The notes under the pieces are model-generated. The model was not told the origin of the DNA. It was given only the letters and a program-made list of their open reading frames with translations, and searched no databases. Shown here in pieces: positions 43,543 through 54,619 of a stretch of 64,000 nt of DNA (its first letter is position 1; every line of letters starts with the position of its first letter). Source of the stretch: Mesodorylaimus sp. YZB2_4 (taxonomy: Eukaryota > Nematoda > Enoplea > Dorylaimida > Dorylaimidae); NCBI GenBank assembly GCA_030248295.1, contig JASANH010000623.1, positions 56,872 through 120,871 on the forward strand, in the 5' to 3' direction. The translations under genes were made by a program, and so were the position numbers.

Positions 43543-43673
43543 TTTCAAGACAGAATAATTTTGCAAATGTTCTCTTAGGCAAGTTTTTCTTCATTTGCAA
43601 GAAGTTAAATGAGTTTTAGCATTGCCAATATCAAAATGAGTGCTGTACAGTGAATACACGTTTCAAAATCACC

Positions 43674-44374
43674 TCATGATGTCAAAAAGTTGTGTAGCTT
43701 CTCAAGATTGAACTCGTATTCGGCGCGCTCGAATTCGTTCTCGACGACGAGCACTTCTTTGCTGCGTGGATTGTAGACCACCAGCAACATGGCCTTTTCT
43801 TTATTGGCGACCATTGTGTTCTGACACTCGTACCAGACTTTGTCCTCGCGTTTGTCCTTTTTCAAATAGAAATTACTTAGGCTCTCGATCAGTTTTTTGA
43901 TTAATCTGGCCCGAGCGTTAGGAGCTTGATAAATCGTCTTGATTGTGAACGGTTTGTACCCGAAGCTTGCCGTCTTGACGTAACCGTCCACTTAGATTGA
44001 CAACATTTTGACGCCATGTGATTCGAAATACTTTGGCGGATCGCAGATTTCGAATCTTTCTTCCATAACACACTTTAGGTATTTGGCGAGCCCATCGATA
44101 CCGTCGGCGTTCAATCGCCGACGGTATAAGTGGGCTTCGAATCGAGTTGCTTCTCGTTCTTCGAAACGGCGAGGCCGAATTCATCGATTTCGAACGATCG
44201 TTCTGGCTTGGCCTCTGGCAGTGAGAGGGCGCGACCAAGCCATTCATCGAACATGGTCTAAATGGTTACAACCTATTCTTTGTCCTACCTTTTGCGTTTC
44301 TCCTCGAGCGCACATTGTTCGAAGTCAGGTGGCAAGGCGCGAATGAACTCGTCGTCGATCGGCTCCAGCTCCAT
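43674..44374 (-). CDS. Unknown soluble protein, ~230 residues, interrupted
   Basis: ATG 44374 starts an acidic segment (MELEPIDDEFIRALPPDF). A GTAGGA/TTTAG pair at about 44288-44258 may be a 31-bp intron. The next part begins MFDEWLGRALSLPE, is interrupted by a 12-bp-arm hairpin (44098-44127), then LAKYLKCVMEERFEICDPPKYF, an in-frame TAA (43994-43992), and a longer domain with YKPFTIKTIYQAPNARARL, FYLKKDKRED, MLLVVYNPRSKEVLVVENEF. Alternating strands and helices suggest a compact alpha/beta fold, but I recognise no family. It lies just upstream of the deaminase on the same strand. Confidence 0.45.
44098..44127. repeat. Perfect 12-bp inverted repeat, exon foldback
   Basis: Arms ATACCGTCGGCG (44098-44109) and CGCCGACGGTAT (44116-44127) around a 6-base loop. 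It lies inside the coding region of the 43.67-44.37 kb gene and breaks its frame. Confidence 0.9.
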
Positions 44375-44519
44375 TGTTTGTCGCCGACGGGGGAGTAAGG
44401 TGACTGACTGACGGGTGTGGCGCGGTCCTCGTCGCCCGTCAATCAATCAATAAGTGAATAAATGAATGGATACAAACGCGAAAGCATGGAAAGGACGGGT
44501 ATAGGGTAGGCGCCGTATC

Positions 44520-45070
44520 GCCGACCCGACGCGTACTTACTTTTCATACTGTACATATATTACGCGTACCCTATCTTGACTCTGTGATATATTCCATTTA
44601 TAACATGCTTATAATTCTTATAACGTTGGTATATATCAATGATTCGCATATCAGCTTGTGATATATATATATATATATAAACATATGTGCGATACATGGC
44701 GCATAACCCGGGTATATTGACATAAATCATATAGCAGTCTTGTTATATATTGTGCGTAATGATTGTACATATGTATATATGTATATACATATATATATGA
44801 CTCGTTTAATAACCTGCTATGCGTATAGCTCACATCGCCTATGGGTATATATGCAGAACTTACGTAACAGCTCGTTATATGCCATGCATAATACGAGTAT
44901 AACTCGCATAACTTTGAAATTATATATTACGTAAGTTATAGGTTATATACATGAGCGTACTGTAGGTGCATACGTACATACCCATTATGCGCACCCTACA
45001 TACTGTGCATAGGTATATCACTTGTACATGCGCATCCTACCGTAATCGACTGGTATACTGTAGGCGTACT
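44520..45070. repeat. AT/TA-rich palindromic low-complexity region
   Basis: Dense in ATATAT and GTATATAC self-inverse motifs, including (TA)n at 44661-44678, and TATACGTA steps. No coding signal. It separates the minus-strand gene group from the DDE transposase. Confidence 0.7.
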
Positions 45071-45098
45071 GTCTACACGAGCCTATGCTTGACCATGT

Positions 45099-45862
45099 GT
45101 GCGTTCACTTCTACTTCATAGAGGTACATGCCGTATACTACTGCCCACATTGAGCCTGACTGGCCAGCCGCAGTCGCCATTATTTTTGGTCACCCAAGAA
45201 GTCGGCGGGAAGATGGGGTCAGCGGTGAAGGAGACGTACTTTCGACCAGCTAATGTGATCGTCAGCTGCTCGCAGTCTGGAAAATGCCAGACCAGTCACA
45301 TCGATTTCTACGTCTCCAATGTTTTGTCCAAAATCGTTACGAGCAACGCCTTGTTGATTCTCGACTCTTGGATTGCACAACAGCAGCAGGGAAGCTTCGA
45401 GAGCCTGGCTGAATTAGGCGTTGAGATCAAAAGAATGGTGATACCCCCTGGCGCAACAGGGACGACCCAGCCGCTCGACGTATTAATCGTCAATGGAAGG
45501 GGGCTGTGAAGAAATTTTACGATCATGCGGCAATGACCAAGCTAATCATTAATCTGTATCAACGCGAGAATATTATTAAATTGCAATCGCTGGTCCATCA
45601 CTTGTTCAGCCACCATCAATTCATTCCATTGGGCCGACTCGCCATCTTTGCATCTGGCCCGCGCCCTGATCGCCCACCGCCCTTCGAAACTGTTAACAGC
45701 ATTCTTTTTTCACCAACCCTGAATATCTGCAAGAATTGCACGCATAAGGCATTTATTCGATGTCCATATTGTCAAGTCGATTTGTGTTTTAACAAATTTT
45801 TTGTGCAATATCACAATCATTTGGAAGCCGCTACGAGTGTGTTCGATTGGAGTTGGGTGTGA
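45099..45862 (+). pseudogene. DDE transposase with C-terminal zinc-binding segment
   Basis: The first frame has a CSQSGKCQTSHI segment, LLILDSW (catalytic Asp in a DSW strand) and IPPGATG.TQPLDV, a block typical of one group of DDE-1/pogo-like transposases. A one-base frame change near 45490 leads to RQWKGAVKKFYDH and a helical region. The end holds ICKNCTHKAFIRCPYCQVDLCF.KFF...H, the Cys/His-rich C-terminus of the same group. The start of the catalytic domain is missing. A shift and a truncated N-terminus make it inactive as read. Confidence 0.6.
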
Positions 45863-46230
45863 TCATTGGTCTCGATGTAAATGTTTTTGTTTTTGTTTTT
45901 GTTGATGTAAAATGCATTCTTGTTAAGTCACCACCATGGACCAGAGGAGGGGGACAGGCTAAATCAGTGTCAGACTGTTTGATCCACTTCGCTTCACCAA
46001 ACATCCCTTACTCACACTCTCATGGATAACGCGATCATGTGAAACGATTATCAGACACCTGCCGCACTTCCCTGGGTGGAGGGTCTCATAGATCCCAAGA
46101 TGAATCACAAGACACAGAATCTGCGCTAGATTCGACTGTGATAACAATTATCTTCACCCTCTCCTTTTTCTTCTCTTCTTTCTTCTTCTTTGCTTCCCTA
46201 CTGGCTTTCAGCTCGGTTAGATCAAAAGCC
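45863..46230. other. No gene recognised
   Basis: TTTTGT and TTCTTC simple runs (45885-45905, 46160-46200). The latter could be the 3' region of the minus-strand gene that follows. Confidence 0.35.
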
Positions 46231-46244
46231 CGCTTCAGGTAACC

Positions 46245-47769
46245 CTAAAAATGTGCAGCGAATTGCTCCGGCCTGACATCTGGCTCCATGCGACTACTAG
46301 ATATACCTCTATCCACACACTCTTGCGTTGTTGAAAATCCTGTTTCCCAAAAGTGCTCTGGTGTTCTCACTTTCTGCACTGGTGCGCTTGTTGATCGGTG
46401 GCGACTGATCTGATTGACTCGTTCTTGCCTCGACTTCGGGGTCAGATTCAAGGTCAAATTCCAACTGGCTTTGGTGGCCTCTTTATCCTATGACAAAGCA
46501 AAATGCTAATTCAAGCAAACAGGAAGCACCCCTAAAAATTCTTCAGAGCCAGCATTAAAATTGAATCATTCAAGGACAGAGCTAGACTTGACGATTGGTA
46601 TACTGGGCTAGATGAAGCCAGTGGACCTCCGCCGCTTGTTTTGTTCTCAACTTGGACGCGGGGCGCATGACTAGCGGTTTTCATTACGCCGGGCCGCCTC
46701 TTCTTGGTTGCGCGTTCGTGCGAGATCTTCTGATCGAACCCGGTCACTCCGTCGATTGCATGCTGTTTTTCCGAAGTGGTACATCCTGACAGAAGCCACT
46801 TATCTTGCCAATCGAGACTACACTTATCATGTCTTTCGGGGCTGCTTATAAAAAGAAAGGTATCCGCCATCCTCTATCCATGCATACTTATAAATCCTTA
46901 CCCTCTGCTGAAACTCTTCTTTTTGACTGGATACTTCGCGTCGATTCCAAGCCTTTCATGTTCCTCCACTATCGAGTTTTGATTACTTGCCCCGAATGCC
47001 TACCTCAGCTCCTATGCGTTTTATCACTTGGCCTATCGTTTCTGATTCAGAGACAGTAATGGCGAGTGTCCCAACCAATTTTCGAATGACCAGCCGCATC
47101 GTTCTCTGCAAGCAAGAAAGAACATAAGCACAATGAGTTTCGTCTTGGAGACTATCGATCGGCTCGAAAATTAATTTCTTACACAAATACTGTGACCGCC
47201 GCAGGGACAGCACATTGATCAAAGATAGATTAGACATCAATATTAGGAGCTGATATCGATCTAGCGATCGGACTCCACTCTAAAGATCGATCTGGTAATC
47301 GGGATCTCGATCTGGTGACCAGGGTATCGGTCTGGTGATCTGGATCTCGATCTGGTGATTCAGTATTTCACTTTGGTGATCAAGATATCGATTAGGTGAT
47401 TGCGATGTCGGTTCACAGATTGCTCACCTACAATTCATCATAAAAACTCTCACCTCTTCCTGCAGGCTTTCCACCCAAAAATCAGTCCGCTTGAAATCGA
47501 AACGAAGGCCGTTTCGACCTGAAACTAAAAAAATGCACAGACTCGATTCTTCAGCTATAACAGTCTACCAGTCTACATCGAAATTCTTGAAATATTTGCA
47601 ATAAACTTCTCACCTTTCCAATGGCGAAATATCTGTTCGTGTAATGAAAAATTCTTTCTGCTCGAATGGGACAGACGGACTTTTCATACAGCCCAGAAAT
47701 CGATCCGCAGTCCACGTTGCCCTCTTGGTGTCTGCTCTGGTGCAGACCCAAGCATGCCAGGTAAAACAA
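46245..47769 (-). CDS. Multi-exon gene with ubiquitin-like segment
   Basis: Likely exons from the right: 47769-47607 (CGSISGLYEKSVCPIRAERI..HYTNRYFAIGK, GTGAGA donor), 47522-47453 (TTTCAG acceptor, GTGAGA donor, RNGLRFDFKRTDFWVESLQ), 47240-46983, and probable pieces at 46870-46532 and 46457-46245 (KKRRPG basic stretch, Ser-rich linkers). In the third, after a TTGCAG at 47112, the residues RLVIRKLVGTLAITVSESET and IGQVIKRIGAEVGI fit the first half of a ubiquitin fold (two strands, then the helix). A phase-2 GTAATC donor follows, and the matching second half is not resolved. It is host-like rather than transposon-like. Overall function unknown and exon joins are provisional. Confidence 0.4.
47243..47425. 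repeat. GATCTGGTGATC-type minisatellite
   Basis: About 8 degenerate units of 18 to 20 bp (GATCTCGATCTGGTGATC core) between exons of the minus-strand gene. Confidence 0.75.
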
Positions 47770-47925
47770 TCAGGTACACTTTATTAAACAAACAAGTCCC
47801 TACAGTATTAAAGTTGTGGTCATTTTTTATCGCTTGGCATTTTTGACCACTCGCTCAAGCGCAGCTCAAACTTTGAAAAACAGCTTCTTCTTGTCCTGGC
47901 CTATGTTATAGCACTTGTCCGAATG

Positions 47926-48298
47926 CTTTCAAAAACTTTTAGCGATGTGCAGATTCCTTGTAAGTCCATAGAATTGATCCATCCAGCCATTGACTTTATT
48001 AAAGCCTGGGTCGAAGCATCAGGACTGCATTGCAACAAAACAAAATCTCAAGCAATTGTTTTCCAATATAGACAAAACAAAATGCCTCGACTTCCTTTTT
48101 ATGTGGACAAAAAGTGTAATTTTTGATCAGGTAACCTGTCTTGGCGTCACTTTTTCTGGGGATATGGAATTTTCTAAGCATATTTCTAATCTGGTCCGCG
48201 AATGCATGAACATGATTGAAGCTCTCTCACGCGTAATCTGGGTAGGAAAATCTCTCCCACTGTTTTTGGATCAGTTTATAGAACCACTTCTCCTATAG
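47926..48298 (+). pseudogene. LINE reverse transcriptase C-terminal fragment C
   Basis: AIDFIKAWVEASGLHCNKTK, then after a one-base frame change near 48118 VTCLGVTFSGDMEFSKHISN and VRECMNMIEALSR. Same RT thumb block as fragments at 36-37.8 kb but diverged. Truncated at both ends. Confidence 0.65.
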
Positions 48299-48468
48299 GA
48301 AGAGAATTTACTACTCAACCGCACCGAGTACGCGTAGGCATGAACACTGATAAGAAAGCGAGCATCTGCCCAAAGAGCAAAAGAGCACCAGCACAGAACA
48401 AACAAACAACACACATCAGACAAAGGGAGACCAGTTCCACACGCAGCAATCACCAGTTATCACCAGAC

Positions 48469-49190
48469 CCAGGTCCGACATCGGGTAAGGAAAATGTACC
48501 CGGCCCGACCCGAGGTCTGAAATTCAAAACCCGAACCCGCCCTGACCCGAGGGCTACTTTACCCGAACCCGACCCGACCCGCGAAATCCCTTCTAAACCC
48601 GACCTGACCCGACCTGATTTTTTTCTAAAAAAAGTTTTTTTGACAAAAGGTTTTCGCAGTATTTATTTCTGACGCTGAAGAAATATGTTCTTTCACGAAA
48701 ATAGAGGCTTCTCATCAAAATAACGCACAAAAAGTAAATTGCAAACGCTTTCAGGGGCCAATCGATTTCGCAAATCAGTCACTGTCAAACCACCATATCT
48801 AAAAACTGGCTCAGAGGCAGCGCTTGTTGCTGGCACCGACAAAAACATTCTAGCGAGCACAGCTAATTTCGGATATCTGTCAAAATTGAGCCTCCACCAA
48901 TTCAGTACTTCAGTACATGAGACTGGAATAGCTTGATCCCCATCGGTGCGCACAAATATGATAGGCCTACTCGTGGAATGATATAGGTGGCTTAAATAAT
49001 TTGAATTTGATTTGCGGTAATTTGAAATTTGAATTTTTGTGTGTCATAAAAGTCGGGTTTTTTGGACCTCATAATCAAAACCCGACCCGACCCGACCCGA
49101 GAGAAATCGAACCCGACCCGACCCGAACCCGACTTTTCGGGTCGGGTTTTTGGGTTCGGGTAAGGGTCGGGTACCCGATGTCGGACCTGG
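48469..49190 (-). mobile_element. hAT element with perfect 8-bp TSD
   Basis: Direct CACCAGAC at 48461-48468 and 49191-49198. Inverted ends CCAGGTCCGACATCGGGTA at both termini. Subterminal CCCGACCCGA arrays in inverted orientation at both ends (48500-48610, 49079-49175). A 722-bp copy carrying only the end of the transposase gene. Confidence 0.92.
48693..48953 (-). pseudogene. hAT transposase C-terminal dimerisation region
   Basis: The residues VLNWWRLNFDRYPKLAVLAR, FLSVPATSAASEPVFRYGG and RNRLAPESVCNLLFV match the hAT dimerisation motif (WW......P.L..LA...L.VPATS..SER.FS..G.....R..L.P..V..L). The rest of the transposase (BED finger, catalytic core) is deleted, so the element depends on a full copy elsewhere. 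Confidence 0.85.
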
Positions 49191-49198
49191 CACCAGAC

Positions 49199-50081
49199 AG
49201 GCCTCACATCGAATGAGGTCACTCTTATTTGCATAACTTGATCTTCATTCTTCCTTACATTACTACCTCTCCGATGGAGACGGACTTCTATTGTCCGGGA
49301 TGATAGATCTGACACGGGGTCTCACCCAAAAATAAACGAAACACAACGCATCCTACCAAAGTGCAAGAATCAGTCGCTAACATCAAATGCACACATGAAA
49401 CGAAAAGGGAACTAATTTCCGAAAATCAGGACCCAGGGCCCATCTACCAGCAACCCAGTTTCACACCCTATTGCTTGGTTGTGCACTGCCATTGATCCGA
49501 GGGTGATCCAGCACGAGTGCCAGTTTCAGGAACCTAGCAATGGACACGTGCATGTTCATTCCCCTGAACGTTACTATTCTGACGCTAGAAAGTAAAGCAC
49601 GGCGTAAAGCATACTCGCCAATAAGAGCACTAAAAAAACCCGTAACTAGCAAAAATAATGAAGAAAAGGCGGGGAAAGCGGGTGATGCTCGGTGCAAAGT
49701 GAAAATTGTAAACACAAACGTATAACACGACATATTGGCAAAATTTGGACAAATGGAATGTGTAGGCGGGTGAGGTTAACACTACGGCGCGGTTGGATGA
49801 AAAATAAATGAGCAAACGATTTTTTAGAAAACTCGAGGAAAACAGTTATGGAATGAAAAAAAGAGGGGTCGCGATTTTGCAGAGCCTTACAGTACATAGC
49901 AGTGATATCCGAAAGTAGAACCATAATACGAAGCTGAGAATGAGTTAAATAAGATGAGCTTGGAGAGAATCGAGCAAATGGACTTACGCCACGCAAGGGC
50001 GAGAATGCAGTGAGATAGTCAGAATGGCGCTAATCGAAAAAGCGGATTTGAGTCTCGGGCAGGATTGAATCGGATTGCTAA
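49199..50081. other. No gene recognised
   Basis: Short frames only. No repeats of note. Confidence 0.35.
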
Positions 50082-50082
50082 T

Positions 50083-51900
50083 TCAACAATCGGATTTGAA
50101 TCGTGGCTTGGGAAAACTAGATCGCATAGTCACAGGCACTGCGGCTGATGGGATATCGCTCGTGTCGATTGAATCGGTGTCGATTTCGCGTATTTGATCA
50201 GGAGATATTGGTTGAATGCATGGTTTTGCTTTCTTTCGTCGCTCCGCTTTCTTTAGAGCAGTGCTCGGAACGTGGCCAGATCTGCTTCGAATGACTGGTC
50301 TCGAATTGTCGGATTTCGTCGTCAATACGACCGATCGAGGTTGTTTGGACAGGGGCTGGCTTGAGGCGCGACAGCCGCAGACTATACGAAAATGCGATTT
50401 TCATGACGCGTTGTTGTCGAGGAAGATTTCTTGGCTACCTCGCCACTTTGGACGCCGGGGGTAGCATTTGAATAAAATTGAGCGCATACCAAACGACTGA
50501 CCTGAGCTGATATGTAGTCGATTGGAGAGGAGACGATTGGCATCAAAATTTGAGACTCGGCATTGCTGGTTTGACTGGACGGGCTGACATACAGAATCTT
50601 GACTCCAGCGAGTGCTCCATTGCTGTATGTGACAGTTTGACTCGACTCGCATAGTGTATGCTTGTACACGGAACCAATGTCTTGACCAATGAGCATGGTG
50701 ATGGTACCCGCAGGTTCATTCAAAATGGTGACAGGATGCAAAATTGTTGTTGTACCGAACGTGAGGTAAACATATTGGATGCCCAAAATTTGAACGATAC
50801 TGTTGTCCAGTCGTTTGATCAGAAGTGAACTTGGTTGCATGCACTGACCGTTCCAATATGGGTGGATATCGTTGTATGTCTCGATGGACATGACTGAGAC
50901 TTGAGCGCCAGTATCGATTGTGACTTGAACTTGTCGACCATTGATGCCGATAACGATTTCAGGTGATGGTTGTTTCTGGGAAGGTGGGAAGTTACCACCA
51001 TGACGAGAAAAAGCATTACCTTGATTAGGCGGCTGATCGACGACATTGTTGTGAACCAAAGCGGAAGTTGAGGGAGCTTGCTGTTGTATGCATGAATTAC
51101 CATTCTGAACAGCGGCGACATCTTGAGCGTACAAAAATAGACATCGAAATGGACTATGACCAGGCGTGCGTCCACACCCAGGCGTTAAGCAGATGGACGA
51201 GAAGGGCAATGAGCTGGAACATGTCCTACAGCATGACAATCGGAGCATTTTCTCGTTGCTACATCGGCGGGTGGAGGAATCGACATTGTGGTATCGTACT
51301 GATAGCGAGTGATCGGGCACCGATACACACAATCGCCAATTCCTCGTGGTGGTCAAACATACTTTGATAATTAAGATTGGCTGGTCGTTTGAGACTGGTT
51401 TGACACTTGACTGGCACGCTGTGTCGCTGAAACCAACTTGACTAAGGCTGATGGTGTTGGCATTGGGCTGGAGCCAACGATGATGGAGTTGACTCAGGTT
51501 GTTTCAATGAAGTTGAATTGCGTAGTTGCCACTTCGTTGCATGGAGTTTGACTTCATCAAAACTGGCTCCGCTCAGTTTGTAAACATATTGCTCTTGGAT
51601 GACCTCTGCTAATTCTGGTGGCATGTGACTGGGAAACGTGTCGATTAGTAGCCATCGGAGAGTCGATGTGGGCGTGTCTGGGAACGCTTAAGGAGCAGCA
51701 AGCTCCGATCGATTTGCATATTCGAGATAGTGTTCCCCAAGCATTGGTTTGGTTTGCTTGAATTGCTTGGGCTAGGTCGGGACAAAGTGCATCTCGTAGG
51801 TACGCTACTGGACGTGGTTGGAGCATCAGTTGAAGTCTCGAAGAATATCTCTGGGTATTTTAAGAATCTGATTTTGTTCTCTTATTGTCAGTCGGAAATC
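50083..51900 (-). pseudogene. LTR-element Gag and retropepsin relic
   Basis: From the right: Gag helical region (LRWLLIDTFPSHMPPELAEV, about 51680-51600, LHATKWQLRN), then a zinc knuckle of the form C-x2-C-x4-H-x4-C (CSDCHAVGHVPAHC, about 51255-51214), and a 324-codon frame (51356-50382) with a retropepsin core: VQVTIDTGAQVSVMS, a LLIKRLDNSIVQILG strand and TMLIGQDIG. Frames change between segments. No reverse transcriptase follows downstream on this strand. The next frame (50325-50083) is basic and ends. Family (BEL/Pao or Gypsy) is not decidable from these parts. Confidence 0.65.
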
Positions 51901-54184
51901 TTAGGACTCATTGAGCGATGATCCCAAAGTGCAGTCATTGGTTTCGCTGTGACAATCAAGGCGCATGGCTTGTTGTAATCGTTTGTGCGTAGGGACAGGG
52001 TCCTAGACCCGTCTTCGAGTACGTCATCGTTTGTTTCATGGTCTGGCAACAGATCGTCTCTACTAGGAACTACTACCCCGCCCAGCTTGTCGGGTAGCTG
52101 AATGAAAAGGGAGTTAGTCACTCTCGGAAACAAGACGAGCAACTGGCCGGCTTTCACGCGATAACTGATGATCGGTAACTGAAGCCCCATACGGCCACGG
52201 CCTGATGGTAAAACAGGCTAACAGACCAGGTGAAAGTGCCACATATGTAGGTTCCTACGCTTATGTTGAATACACGAACGGACCATTCAGTGCAAGGGGC
52301 CTGGGCGACGCCCATCACCTAGAAAGGTAGTGCGGTAGGCTGTACTAATAATGAAGTACTGATAGTAGATCGAACTAACCTGATGGTCGTAGTTCTTGAA
52401 GGCCTATGTCACAGGAATAGGCGCTAACGATAAGAAAGTTAGCAGGCGACTGAGACTCGTGTACAGCTAGGATGACCCCTCACAGGAACCCTGCGGGCGA
52501 CTAGTCTCGCAGAAATGCGAAACGTCTTAGTCCTGGGTATGTCGCCACCTCCAAGTGGCCCAGGACAAGAAACGCTACTGGATTTATCAGTTGTAGGCCG
52601 AGAGCTAAAAAAGTAATAATTATTATTTAAACGTCCCGCGTGAGCAAAAGCCAAGGGGTGCATACCTAGACTCGCAATAAATAATAGGAATCTTAGGACA
52701 GGTAGCTAGAAACTAGCAGGACTGACCTTTTAGTCCACGCATAAAATACTAAGGCCTTAGCATCCTTGAATATTAGTATCCAGTCTAAGCCAGTTTGTTC
52801 TTTGTATTAAAGAATAGATCCTGGCAAAGCTAGAACGAGTGGCGCGCCCGCTGGCGAACAGTCGGCCTGAATGGAGGAAAGACGAAACAGGGTCATGCCA
52901 CGACCCCCTCGACGGCAGATGAGCGCGCCCGAAATGGTGGTGAAAAAAAATCGACAAAAGCCACAGGAATCCCAGAATGGATGTTGGGTTTGGATGGCCA
53001 AGTCGGTTACAGCAATGGCGACATGTATGGATCGTCTGCTTCTGGCGATCAGATGGAATAAAAATTCTTCACTCCATTAATGATGCGACTTGCTCAAAAA
53101 CCGCTCTGAGATGGTCCCAGAGTAGTACTGAGGCCCCCCTCCCCCCCTGAGGCCCAGGTCGGAGATAGCTAGCTGAAGAGTCCAGGTTAGTGTTTGTCTC
53201 CTGGTCATAAGTTTACAGGGGGAAGGGCTTAGCAGTTAGCGGTCGACCAATAACTCGACTCTATAACACGCAGGTATATATCTACACGTGCTATATCACC
53301 TAGGCGAACGTTTTCACTGAGAGGCCCACCCATTAGAGACTCGAAGCAATCGATAAAACAAACAAAACGCTGCTGGCTTTTGTTTGTTTGTTTATCTTCC
53401 AGTTCTAGTAGGGCTGGCAATTACTCACTGAGAGCTAGAGGGATGGAAGGGGAATTTTTGGACATAGTCTTCTCTGTTGTTGTGCCACTCGCAGTCTATT
53501 TTTTCACGAGAAATGCACATCAACTTGGGAATCGGTTCTGATATGGCTACATGCCCAGGCGCAGAAGTAGGAAGAATCACTAAAAGTTTTTTTCAGTTCC
53601 ACGTCGTCACCTCATTATTCGCTTGACTCTTTTATATATGATCTGGTGACTTTATACTCTTCCTTCGATTTCATGGGAATTAGCTTCGACTCCTTGTATT
53701 TCAATCAGATTTCTGTTAGGCGTGTCGGAATCGCAATTCCTAGAATAAAATATTCCCATGTAGCCGACGAATTATGACTCGCATTACTGGAAATGGAGCG
53801 AGAGCTAAATTTCGAAACGATCTCAGCGTCATTGACCTCTAGTCGCATTTGGGGAAGATTTCTGCTCAATTCAGCTTACCGCCTACTTGTGTATTTCTAA
53901 TTACTCTGTTCCAGAAGGGGGTGCGTGTCTTTAAATTCCTCATCCTCAAAGAAAATCTCCTAACAGCTCAGGATGGTCTGACTGCCTCGATCGTCATTGA
54001 TTACACCTAACATCGTTTCAGCCCTGCCCGAGGTATTCAAGAAATAAGTTCGGCAACTTTCCTCGTGTCTGAGTTTTAGGAATGTGCTAAGATCACCCTT
54101 ACCAAAACTCAGAACTTCTTACCAATTATACTGTATTCGAATTGTTTGGAGCTCAGAATGAAGAAGCTCATTTGAAGAACACTT
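51901..54184. other. No gene recognised
   Basis: Probably decayed transposon sequence or a fragment of an LTR element 5' end. Short C run at 53136-53147, TTTGTTTGTTTG at 53380-53392. No motifs in the open frames (for example 52871-53080). Confidence 0.35.
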
Positions 54185-54342
54185 AACTTTCCCAAATCGC
54201 CATTGAACCGCAGAACGTCGGAAGCTGGCGAACATTTTGAATGAGAGGGATTTCAGCTATTTCAGAAACTTTCCCAAATCGCCATTGAACCGCAGAACGT
54301 CGGAAGCTGGCGAACATTTTGAATGAGAGGGATTTCAGCTAT
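54185..54342. repeat. Perfect 76-bp tandem duplication
   Basis: AACTTTCCCAAATCGCCATT ... GGGATTTCAGCTAT occurs at 54185-54260 and again at 54267-54342, identical, with a 6-bp joint (82-bp period). Confidence 0.95.
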
Positions 54343-54619
54343 CAAAAGCTGCCTGCCTGTCGCTTGTCTGCTGGTAGCTCGTGGAGGAACAGCGAGCTAG
54401 GAAGGTTAGTCACTGGTTCGCTTAGGCTGTGTTCACCAGGCGCCGCTGCGTTCGTAGCCCTCACAGCTGGGCCGACCAGTGGTGGTTGCACTCGCGCGTA
54501 AAGATTGGAAAAGGCATGCAGGACAGTATCTACAACAAATTTTGCTTGCAATTTCTTTAATAATTCATGTGTTTGTTTTGTTCCTGTTCCTGTACAAACT
54601 CGCTTCAGGCCGTTTGAAT

